Assembly: GCA_023245515.1 (NCBI GenBank)
Contig: JAHFKE010000014.1
Span: 1-21,372 of the forward strand
Origin: Candidatus Levyibacteriota bacterium
GTDB taxonomy: Bacteria; Patescibacteriota; Microgenomatia; Levybacterales; UBA12049
Length of the DNA stretch: 21,372 nt
Reading direction: 5' to 3'
Shown: piece by piece, positions 1-6,565 of the stretch
Position numbering within the stretch: the first letter of the stretch is position 1
Layout: every line of letters starts with the position of its first letter
Translations under genes and position numbers: made by a program
The notes under the pieces: model-generated
Seen by the model: only the letters and a program-made list of their open reading frames with translations
What the model was told of the DNA's origin: nothing
The model's database searches: none

Positions 1-2
1 AT

Positions 3-755
3 CATTTTAAAAATAAGGAGAAAAAAATCATCACCTATGGTTTTAAAAGAGACTCTGATGTAAATCCTCATGTCTTTCCATTCAAGACAAAGTTGATTGG
101 GAGATTTAATGAGTATAACTGCCTTGCTGCTATTGCAGTTCTGCGCCAGCTACATATTTCTGATGAAAATATAAGAGCAGGAATTATCTCATTTAAAGCC
201 CCGGCTGGAAGGCAGGATGTTGTCTATAATAAAGATTTTATGGTGGTTAATGATTTTGCGCATACTCCTAATTCGTTTGCCAATATAGTTCTTGAAGCAA
301 AGAAGCTCGCAAAGAATAGATTGATACACGTATTCGGCTCTGCAGGACAGCGTGACAAATATAAAAGACCTGAAATGGGAAAGATTTCTAGTGAATATGC
401 AGATGTAATTATTCTCACAGCCGAGGATCCTCGTGATGAGGCTACTGATAAAATTTCGTCTGAAATTTTATCAGGAATATCAGATGCGAAATTTAAAATA
501 TCTCCCACTTCGCCAAGGCTTCAAGGGACAAGTAGTTTCCAAGAAAATAAAGGATTGGAAAGGGGTAAAAAATATTTGTTTCAGATTCCTGATAGGAAAG
601 AGGCGGTTGAGTTTGCAATTGGATTGGCAGAAAAAGGCGATGTTGTTTTGTTGACCGGAAAGGGACACGAGAAATCTATGAATTATGGAAAAGGCGAGGA
701 GCCATGGAATGAGAGCGAAGTAGCAAGAGAAGCGATAAAGAAGCTAAGGAGTTAA
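3..755 (+). CDS. murE: MurE-type UDP-MurNAc-tripeptide ligase, C-terminal part (5' end outside window)
   Basis: MurE is the cytoplasmic ATP-dependent ligase that adds the third amino acid to UDP-MurNAc-L-Ala-D-Glu. The reading frame is open from position 3, so the ATP-binding domain lies upstream of the window and the in-frame TTG at 93 is unlikely to be the true start. Visible family signatures are GRFNEYNCLAAIA (end of the central domain), AGRQDVV, NDFAHTPNSF and the phosphate-binding region FGSAGQRDKYKRPEMG. They continue with AEDPRDE (the DNPR-type loop that helps choose the third residue) and, near the end, LLTGKGHEKSMNYG with a SEVAREAI tail. DPR in place of DNPR leaves the choice of diaminopimelate or another diamino acid open. 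Between the AEDPRDE helix and the QIPDRKEAVEFA strand there is an unusually long segment (about positions 490-585) that looks like an in-frame insertion. The next gene is pgeF, 124 nt downstream. Confidence 0.9.
   Translation, partial: HFKNKEKKIITYGFKRDSDVNPHVFPFKTKLIGRFNEYNCLAAIAVLRQLHISDENIRAGIISFKAPAGRQDVVYNKDFMVVNDFAHTPNSFANIVLEAKKLAKNRLIHVFGSAGQRDKYKRPEMGKISSEYADVIILTAEDPRDEATDKISSEILSGISDAKFKISPTSPRLQGTSSFQENKGLERGKKYLFQIPDRKEAVEFAIGLAEKGDVVLLTGKGHEKSMNYGKGEEPWNESEVAREAIKKLRS
504..527. repeat. Possible dispersed short repeat inserted in frame in murE
   Basis: The stretch CTTCGCCAAGGCTTCAAGGG is GC-rich and can fold weakly (about five pairs with one bulge). It encodes the low-complexity part PTSPRLQG in a region where MurE proteins usually have only a short loop. 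I infer a mobile or dispersed repeat absorbed into the coding frame; no second copy is present in this window. Confidence 0.3.
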
Positions 756-761
756 TGTTTT

Positions 762-867
762 GGGGGCCTGTCATCAACTTATCCCATCAGTGCTCGATCT
801 AGGTGATCCGCCAGCGGGCGTATCAACGATCTGCGTGCTGTCTGGAGCCCTTCGCTGATGCCACCCC
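762..867. other. GC-rich structured intergenic element between murE and pgeF
   Basis: This spacer is clearly richer in G+C than its neighbours and holds nested inverted repeats. The core is an imperfect hairpin with arms at about 792-812 and 817-834: GC/GC, GATC/GATC, TGAT/ATCA and CGCC/GGCG around an AGCG loop (813-816). A second pairing, CATCAGTG (785-792) with CGCTGATG (853-860), would enclose most of it and shares a few bases with the outer hairpin. There is no T-run after the stem, so it is not an ordinary intrinsic terminator. It could be a small RNA or leader structure, a dispersed repeat, or a decayed mobile element. Confidence 0.45.
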
Positions 868-879
868 TTAGAGTGCTTT

Positions 880-1614
880 ATGGTAAAGAGAGATGACATT
901 TTATATTTTGACAAGTTTTTAGCAATTCCCCATTTAGTCCATGGTTTTTCTACCCGTGCCTTCGGTGACATGAGACCAAGTCACGAAGGATCGAAGGTGT
1001 TATTAGATAAATTTGCTGAAGCTCTGCAGATAAATCCCCGGAAAGTCGTAAGGATGAATCAGACGCATAGTGCAAATATTGCGGTAGTTGGTAAAGGTGA
1101 TGCAGGTAAAGTTATTGCCGATACAGATGGTATACTGACTGGAGAAAAAGATCTCTTTCTCAGCGTTATAACAGCGGATTGTATTCCCCTTTTGTTTTAT
1201 GACTCTGCTAGGCAGGTCGTAGGCGCAGTTCATGCCGGCTGGAGAGGTATATATGCGGAAATTATTAAGCAGACTGTAGATGAGTTAGTTAAAAACGGAA
1301 GTAAAGCCACAGATATTGTAGTAGGAGTGGGTCCGTCTATACGGGTATGCTGCTATGAAGTAAGCGAAGAGCTTGTGGGGAAATTTGCCGGGAAGTTTCC
1401 TAAATGGAGCGATTATGTTATAAAACGGGAGGGAAAATTTTTTCTCGATCTGGCACTTTTGGCAAACTACCAATTGCGATCTCTGGGTATTACTGATACT
1501 AATATTGAAGATGCAGGAATTTGCACTAAAGATTCACCTGATAATCTCTACTCGTGTAGGAGGGAAGGGAAGGAGTTTGGTGAATTTGTGGGAGTGATTG
1601 GAATTAGGGTTTAA
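880..1614 (+). CDS. pgeF: Peptidoglycan editing factor PgeF (YfiH / multicopper-oxidase-like laccase-domain family)
   Basis: The 244-residue protein matches the YfiH/PgeF family in length and motifs. The three metal and catalytic residues of the family can be placed as H63 (QTHSANIAVV), C101 (SVITADCIPLLFYD) and H118 (GAVHAGWRG). Further signatures are DTDGILTG, VGVGPSIRVCCYEV and the C-terminal LYSCRREG, where many relatives have FSYRRDG. In E. coli, PgeF removes wrongly incorporated serine from peptidoglycan precursors after MurC. The position here, directly between murE and murC (17 nt before the murC start), fits that role. Older annotations call the family polyphenol oxidase or purine nucleoside phosphorylase, so the exact reaction is inferred. 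No convincing Shine-Dalgarno precedes the ATG. The stop codon lies inside a TTAGGGTTTAAGG motif. Confidence 0.9.
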   Translation: MVKRDDILYFDKFLAIPHLVHGFSTRAFGDMRPSHEGSKVLLDKFAEALQINPRKVVRMNQTHSANIAVVGKGDAGKVIADTDGILTGEKDLFLSVITADCIPLLFYDSARQVVGAVHAGWRGIYAEIIKQTVDELVKNGSKATDIVVGVGPSIRVCCYEVSEELVGKFAGKFPKWSDYVIKREGKFFLDLALLANYQLRSLGITDTNIEDAGICTKDSPDNLYSCRREGKEFGEFVGVIGIRV

Positions 1615-1631
1615 GGCTTACTAGAATATAT

Positions 1632-3047
1632 ATGAAGAAGATGCGCGTTCATTTTGTCGGAATAAAGGGTGTCGGTATGACCCCCCTTGCGATTATTGCC
1701 AAGGAAGCGGGATTCATTGTTACCGGTTCAGATGTGGCTCAGGAATTTATAACTGATGCTGCTTTGAAGAAAGTGGGTATCACGCCTTTTGTTGGTTTTG
1801 CTTCTGATCATGTCGGCGATGTTGCACTAGTCATTTTTAGCGGTGCTCATGGTGGTTCAGCGAATATTGAAGTAAAAGCTGCTCAAGAAAAAAGGATTAG
1901 GGTAATATCTCAGGGTGAAGCTGTGGGATTATTTATGCAGGGAGATATCTTTGATAGGAACTTTAAGGGTGTTTCGGTAACAGGGACTCATGGAAAGACT
2001 ACCACTTCGGCAATGATTGCGACGGTCCTTTCGCAGAATAATTTTGACCCCTCTTTTCTTATTGGTACAGGAGATGTGGGATCTCTTGGGACTGCCGGAC
2101 ATTTCGGTAAGGGTCCACATTTTATAGCAGAAGCTGATGAGTATATGACCGATCCAAACTCGGATAAGACGATTAAATTTATGTGGCAGCATCCTCAGAT
2201 AGCAGTCGTGACTAATATTGAATTTGATCATCCTGATGTCTATGCATCTTTGGAGGATGTAAAGAAGGCGTTTTCTGAGTTTGTTAATCAGCTTTCTGAG
2301 AAAGGTGTTCTCGTTGTTTGCGGAGATGACAAAGAAATAAGAGATATTCTCAAAGGATATAATAAGCGGTTTATTACGTATGGTCTTAACCCAGGGAATG
2401 ATTATGTTTTGACAAGGGTGAACATATCAGGCACTCAGACATTTTTTTGGGTGAGTGCTTATGGTACGCCTGTGGGTGAATTTTGTCTTCGTGTGCCTGG
2501 AGAGCATAATGCGCTTAATGCGCTTGCCACTATTATTGTTAACTTAGAGCTCGGACTGTCTACTGAGAAAATCAAAAAGGGACTCCTTGCTTTTCGGGGT
2601 TCAAAAAGAAGGCTCGAGTTTATGGGGAATTTGGTGACTGGAGCGGAAGTGTATGATGACTACGCGCATCATCCTACCGAATTAAAAAAGACCCTTCAGG
2701 CACTTCGAGGTCAGTATCCGAAGAAGAATATCGTTGCCATATTTCAGCCTCATACTTACTCAAGAACAAAGTCTCTCTTTAATGATTTTCTGCTTTCTTT
2801 TGAATATGTTGACTCTGTTCTGGTCACTGATATCTATGCTTCGCTTCGCGAGGGCCACGATGAGACAATATCCTCCTCTATGCTGGTTGACGCCATGAAG
2901 CAATATCATGCTGATGTTTTATACCTTCCTTCTAGAGAGGATGTGGTAAAATATATCGACGAAAAAAGGTTCAAGTCTGACACCGTTATCGTGACGCTTG
3001 GAGCAGGGGATGTATATAAGATTCACTCGGAGTTGAAGCTCAGATAG
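1632..3047 (+). CDS. murC: UDP-N-acetylmuramate--L-alanine ligase MurC
   Basis: MurC is a cytoplasmic Mur ligase that attaches L-alanine to UDP-MurNAc. The 471 residues are full length for the family. The N-terminal Rossmann domain begins with HFVGIKGVGMTPLA (7-20). The ATP P-loop TGTHGKTTT is at 117-125 and the magnesium-binding acidic motif EADEY at 167-171, followed by TNIEFDHPDVY. The central domain ends with GEHNALNALA, and the C-terminal domain carries YDDYAHHPTELKKTL and IFQPHTYSRTKSL. Where many MurC proteins have EADESDGSF, this one has EADEYMTDPNSDKT, which also recalls the related ligase Mpl. The first domain and the dcw context favour MurC. It starts 17 nt after pgeF and is followed by the murB-like gene after 15 nt, so co-transcription is likely. 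Confidence 0.93.
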   Translation: MKKMRVHFVGIKGVGMTPLAIIAKEAGFIVTGSDVAQEFITDAALKKVGITPFVGFASDHVGDVALVIFSGAHGGSANIEVKAAQEKRIRVISQGEAVGLFMQGDIFDRNFKGVSVTGTHGKTTTSAMIATVLSQNNFDPSFLIGTGDVGSLGTAGHFGKGPHFIAEADEYMTDPNSDKTIKFMWQHPQIAVVTNIEFDHPDVYASLEDVKKAFSEFVNQLSEKGVLVVCGDDKEIRDILKGYNKRFITYGLNPGNDYVLTRVNISGTQTFFWVSAYGTPVGEFCLRVPGEHNALNALATIIVNLELGLSTEKIKKGLLAFRGSKRRLEFMGNLVTGAEVYDDYAHHPTELKKTLQALRGQYPKKNIVAIFQPHTYSRTKSLFNDFLLSFEYVDSVLVTDIYASLREGHDETISSSMLVDAMKQYHADVLYLPSREDVVKYIDEKRFKSDTVIVTLGAGDVYKIHSELKLR

Positions 3048-3062
3048 GACACGCGGTTTTGT

Positions 3063-3758
3063 ATGAATAGAACTTTGGATGCTTTAGAGGGGGCTATAGG
3101 TGGGAGAAGGGTTAGATTAGACGAGTCCCTGGATACACATACAATATTGAAGGAGAAGGGGCATGCGGAGTTTTATATCGAGACCGATACCACTGACGAT
3201 CTTATAAAAATCGTTAGAGAAGCAAGAAGGTTGGGATTTCCTGTATTTATTCTAGGGGGTGGATCATACGCCAGAATTCCGGACAATGGTATTAAAGGAC
3301 TTGTTGTCAAGAATAATTGCCGGCGTTTTGATAAGATGAATATACGTGGAGCTATTCGCAATAGTCAAGTCGGCGTTCAGGAGGTAATAGTTTCTGCGGA
3401 ATCAGGCGTCATACTGAATCAATTAGTTAGATTTACGATTGAAGAAGGACTTGAAGGGCTTGAGTATCAATTAGGTTTGCCCGGCACGCTAGGAGGGGCG
3501 ATTTGTACGAATGCTAAGTATAAGAATAAGCATGCGCGGGATTTTCTCTATAGCATAAGGATATTGGGTGGCAATGGAGAGGTCCAAGTTTACACAAAGG
3601 ATCTACCTTACTTTCTTTCTCCTGAAGCAGAACTTCAGGAAACGGAAGATGTTATACTGTCGGCAGTATTTAAGCTGGCACCTGAGGATAAGAAGATTCT
3701 TTGGAGGAGAGGAGAAGAAGCACTAGGTTACAGAAATAATTTCGAACTTCGGATTTAG
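3063..3758 (+). CDS. murB: MurB-like FAD-binding protein lacking the C-terminal substrate domain
   Basis: MurB reduces UDP-GlcNAc-enolpyruvate to UDP-MurNAc using FAD and NADPH. This 231-residue protein has the FAD-binding half of the family: ILGGGSYARIPDNGIKGLVV (63-82, one-residue variants of LGGGSNLL) and EGLEGLEYQLGLPGTLGGAI (128-147), followed by TNAKY. It ends soon after VILSAVFKLAPED (197-209). Usual MurB proteins are about 300 residues, and the missing part is the C-terminal domain with the catalytic serine and glutamate. The YRDS-type motif expected just before the VILSAVF strand is also replaced (LPYFLSPEAEL). A frameshift is unlikely because murA begins only 13 nt after the stop. 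It may be an inactive relic, work with a partner, or have a changed role. The position between murC and murA supports MurB ancestry. Confidence 0.72.
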   Translation: MNRTLDALEGAIGGRRVRLDESLDTHTILKEKGHAEFYIETDTTDDLIKIVREARRLGFPVFILGGGSYARIPDNGIKGLVVKNNCRRFDKMNIRGAIRNSQVGVQEVIVSAESGVILNQLVRFTIEEGLEGLEYQLGLPGTLGGAICTNAKYKNKHARDFLYSIRILGGNGEVQVYTKDLPYFLSPEAELQETEDVILSAVFKLAPEDKKILWRRGEEALGYRNNFELRI

Positions 3759-3771
3759 AATTTTAAAGTGT

Positions 3772-5100
3772 ATGGATAAATTTATAATCACAGGTGGTAA
3801 AAAATTAAAGGGTGAGGTTTCTGTTTCGGGTGCTAAGAATGCAGCACTAAAGGCCTTGGTCGCAGCTTGTCTGACAGATGAGCCTGTTACTATCCACAAT
3901 GTGCCTCTTATTGCAGATTTTTTTGTGATGCTGGATATTATGAAAGAACTTGGTGTGCAGGCGTCTCTTCATGATCATACCGTTAAGGTGCATGCGAAAA
4001 AGTTTGCTCACTCGTCAATCCCTCTTGATAAGGCAGCGTTAGCTCGGACTTCGTCTATGTTCATTGCGCCACTTCTTGCGAGAACCGGAGAGGCAATTAT
4101 TCCTAATCCGGGTGGGTGCAGACTTGGTGCTAGACCCATCGATAGAACGGTTGATGGGGTAGAAAAGATGAACGCCGTTATTACATATCACAGTGAGGAT
4201 GGTTATTTCCACGCACGAACAGAAGGATTAAAGGGGGCGACATACCGCTTCCATAAGAATACACATACGGGAACTGAGACTATGATTTTGGCTGCTGCCC
4301 TTGCGGAGGGCACAACTATTCTTGAGAATGCCGCAGAAGAGCCGGAAATTGATGATCTTATTGCTTTGATCAATGAGATGGGGGGAAGTGTTGGGCGTAC
4401 AGGCAAAAGAGAGATTACGATTTTCGGTGTGAAGAAGCTTCATGGAGCAGAGTTTACCATCAGTCCCGATAGGATTGAGGTAGCTACTTTTGCTATTGCT
4501 GCTGTTATCACTGGAGGGGATATTTTTATCAAAGACGCACACAAAGCAGCGATTGACGCATTTATGGAAAAGTTTGAACAAACTGGGGCAGGATTTGAAA
4601 TGAAAGAAAATGGGATACGTTTTTACGCAAATGACACGTTGCGAGCTGTAGATGTAACTACAGGTATTTATCCAGGATTTTTGACAGATTGGCAAGCTCC
4701 ATGGGCTGTTCTTATGACACAGGCCGAAGGCACATCAAATATTCATGAGACAGTATTTGAGAATAAACTTGGCTATGTTCCTGATCTTAAAAAAATGGGA
4801 GCTAAGGCAATGCTTTTTAATCCTAAAGTAAAGGATCCCGAGAGTCTGTATAACTTTAATCTAGAAGATGACAAGCCTGAATACTTTCATGCTGTGAAGG
4901 TTGAGGGTCCTACTCAGCTTCATAACGCAGTCATGACAACTCTCGATATCCGTGCTGGTGCTGCAATTGTTCTGGCTGCTCTTGCTGCAGAAGATACCTC
5001 GACAATCTTTGGTATAGAAAAGCTTGATAGAGGATACGAAAGTTTCGAGAAACGATTGGCGAAGCTTGGAGCAGATATAAAGAGGGTTAGGGAGGATTAG
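3772..5100 (+). CDS. murA: UDP-N-acetylglucosamine 1-carboxyvinyltransferase MurA
   Basis: MurA transfers enolpyruvate from phosphoenolpyruvate to UDP-GlcNAc, the first committed step of peptidoglycan synthesis in the cytoplasm. The 442 residues are full length. The start carries the substrate-binding GEVSVSGAKNAALKALVAA (14-32, with the conserved lysine and asparagine). The mobile catalytic loop is NPGGCRLGARPIDRTVDG with the active cysteine at C116, the residue targeted by fosfomycin in most bacteria. The second half has the repeated EPT-synthase fold, including EEPEIDDLIALINEMGG and the C-terminal DIRAGAAIVLAALAAE. A cysteine rather than aspartate at 116 predicts fosfomycin sensitivity in principle (inference). 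It follows murB by 13 nt. Its 3' end carries GGGTTAGGG (5084-5092), a motif also seen after mraY. Confidence 0.95.
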   Translation: MDKFIITGGKKLKGEVSVSGAKNAALKALVAACLTDEPVTIHNVPLIADFFVMLDIMKELGVQASLHDHTVKVHAKKFAHSSIPLDKAALARTSSMFIAPLLARTGEAIIPNPGGCRLGARPIDRTVDGVEKMNAVITYHSEDGYFHARTEGLKGATYRFHKNTHTGTETMILAAALAEGTTILENAAEEPEIDDLIALINEMGGSVGRTGKREITIFGVKKLHGAEFTISPDRIEVATFAIAAVITGGDIFIKDAHKAAIDAFMEKFEQTGAGFEMKENGIRFYANDTLRAVDVTTGIYPGFLTDWQAPWAVLMTQAEGTSNIHETVFENKLGYVPDLKKMGAKAMLFNPKVKDPESLYNFNLEDDKPEYFHAVKVEGPTQLHNAVMTTLDIRAGAAIVLAALAAEDTSTIFGIEKLDRGYESFEKRLAKLGADIKRVRED

Positions 5101-5141
5101 TTTGGTTCTCTATAAGTTTGAACAGCGAGGCTGAAAAAGAT

Positions 5142-5903
5142 ATGAAGACAAAGAGAGTATTAGGTGCTATCATTTTGGCGGCAGGACGTGGGAAAAGAAT
5201 GAATGCCAAGGCGACGAACAAGGTTACCCTGTCTCTTGCCAACAAGCCGCTCATTCTTCATTCGATCCATATGCTGGAGGATATGAGCTTTGATAAGATC
5301 GTCGTCGTTGTGGGTTTTGCAAAAGAGTCTGTAAAAGATGTTCTGAAAGATTCTCATGTTCTTTTTGCTGAGCAAAAGAAGCGCTTGGGGACAGCTCATG
5401 CGGTAAAATGTGCCATAAAAGTACTTTCTCCGGAGATTACAGATGTCCTTATTGTGCAGGGAGATGATTCTGCATTTTATAAAAAAGATATCATCTCAGA
5501 GCTCACTAAGACTCATCTCGAATCTAACGCTGCTCTCACCTTCCTTACTATTAATGTATCTAATCCTCAAGGTTTGGGAAGAATTGTGCGCGGTGAAAGT
5601 GGAAAGGTGGTCTCTGTGGTTGAGGAGAAAGATGCAACGAAAGAGCAGAGAGATATTAATGAAATAAATCCAGCATGCTATCTGTTCAAGACTGAATTTT
5701 TGAAAAAGTATCTTCCAAAGGTGCGCAAAAGTCCTGTTACAGGGGAATACTACCTCACAAGCCTTATTCATATAGCGCTAGAACATAAAAAGAAGATGGA
5801 GACATTGCAGGCAGGTTTTATGTCTTGGCGAGGTGTGAATACGAAAGAAGAGCTAGAAGAAGCAGAGAGTCTTTATTTAAAGATTAACTCAGAAAAAAAA
5901 TAA
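5142..5903 (+). CDS. glmU: GlmU-type UDP-GlcNAc pyrophosphorylase domain protein (stand-alone uridylyltransferase)
   Basis: The protein is a sugar-1-phosphate nucleotidyltransferase resembling the N-terminal half of GlmU, which makes UDP-GlcNAc from GlcNAc-1-phosphate and UTP. The nucleotide loop AIILAAGRGKRM is at 9-20 and the substrate region includes RLGTAHAVKCA, IVQGDDSAFY and GLGRIVR. Later signatures are VVEEKDAT, INEINPACYLF and GEYYLTSLI. I prefer ATG 5142 (253 residues), which has GAGG 11 nt upstream, over an in-frame TTG at 5118. Bifunctional GlmU carries a left-handed beta-helix acetyltransferase domain in the same chain. Here the chain stops, and a separate beta-helix gene starts one base after the stop codon, so the two activities appear split. 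The sugar specificity rests on resemblance and on cell-wall context. Confidence 0.8.
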   Translation: MKTKRVLGAIILAAGRGKRMNAKATNKVTLSLANKPLILHSIHMLEDMSFDKIVVVVGFAKESVKDVLKDSHVLFAEQKKRLGTAHAVKCAIKVLSPEITDVLIVQGDDSAFYKKDIISELTKTHLESNAALTFLTINVSNPQGLGRIVRGESGKVVSVVEEKDATKEQRDINEINPACYLFKTEFLKKYLPKVRKSPVTGEYYLTSLIHIALEHKKKMETLQAGFMSWRGVNTKEELEEAESLYLKINSEKK

Positions 5904-5904
5904 T

Positions 5905-6540
5905 ATGCACAATAACTTTTCTTCGGAAAATTTCTTTGATCTGCATAATTTTTTATATTCTGATCTTTTTACTAGCGAAATACATGTCTGGGATGTCGTT
6001 AAAAAAATCTCCCCCTATCTCACATCTCTTTTTGCAAGCGGTGCGATAAAAGGCAACTATTCTGAAAACGTTTTTATCCACCCAAGCGCTTTTGTTGATA
6101 AGACAGCCCGAATCGAAGGACCAACTCTTATTTTGGAAAATGTCCAAATCGGTTTTAATGCATTGATTCACGGCAATGTTATCCTTGATAATAATGTTGT
6201 TGTCGGTACCGGTGCAGAGGTCAAAAATAGTGTTCTATTGAATACTTGTAAGGCATCTCATTATAATTACGTAAGCGATAGCTTGTTGGGAAATGGAGTA
6301 AGGTTAGGAGTAGGGGCAGTTATTGTCAATAAGAGGGTAGATAGGGAGACGATTAAAATTAAAGTGGGAAAGGAAAAGATTGATACAGGGCTTATTAAAT
6401 TTGGATCTATCATTGGAGATGGTTCACGAGTTGGGGCAAATTCTGTGATAAATCCCGGCACCATTATCGGTAAGAATTCTTTGGTTTATCCTCTTGAGTC
6501 TGTTTTCGGTTTACATGCAGAAAATGAAATAATTAAATAG
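5905..6540 (+). CDS. Left-handed beta-helix (hexapeptide repeat) acyltransferase-like protein, probable GlmU C-terminal counterpart
   Basis: The 211 residues start with about 55 residues of mixed helix, then show hexapeptide-type repeats. Examples are FIHPSAFVDKTARIEGPTLI, ENVQIGFNALIHGNVILDNN and VVVGTGAEVKNSVLL, then GVRLGVGAVIVN, and finally SIIGDGSRVGANSVINPGTI. This is the left-handed beta-helix fold used by acyltransferases of the GlmU type, with a loop (RETIKIKVGKEKIDTG) of the kind seen in GlmU and glucose-1-phosphate thymidylyltransferase relatives. Its start lies 1 nt after the uridylyltransferase stop, indicating translational coupling. The likely job is acetylation of glucosamine-1-phosphate or pairing with the upstream enzyme. 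I cannot confirm the acetyl-CoA or catalytic histidine sites, so the substrate is inferred. Confidence 0.68.
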   Translation: MHNNFSSENFFDLHNFLYSDLFTSEIHVWDVVKKISPYLTSLFASGAIKGNYSENVFIHPSAFVDKTARIEGPTLILENVQIGFNALIHGNVILDNNVVVGTGAEVKNSVLLNTCKASHYNYVSDSLLGNGVRLGVGAVIVNKRVDRETIKIKVGKEKIDTGLIKFGSIIGDGSRVGANSVINPGTIIGKNSLVYPLESVFGLHAENEIIK

Positions 6541-6565
6541 TGCATAGAGTATTCTTTAAGAAGCT

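Noticed and set aside
756..879. tRNA or known riboswitch in the murE-pgeF gap
   Set aside because: The pairings do not form a cloverleaf, no T-loop consensus is present, and no known riboswitch core was recognised. I list it as an unassigned structured element.
774..971. 65-residue reverse frame across the murE-pgeF gap
   Set aside because: Half of it overlaps pgeF and the rest is the structured repeat-like spacer. There is no coding signal.
3740..3772. Frameshift that would restore the MurB C-terminal domain
   Set aside because: Only 13 nt separate the stop from the murA start, and the sequence after it is murA, so there is no remnant to join.
4228..4695. 155-residue open frame antisense to murA
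   Set aside because: It is inside the strongly supported murA gene and has no recognisable domain.
5118..5141. TTG start for the GlmU-like gene
   Set aside because: The nucleotide-binding fold begins right after ATG 5142, which has a plausible GAGG upstream. The added eight residues are not conserved in character.
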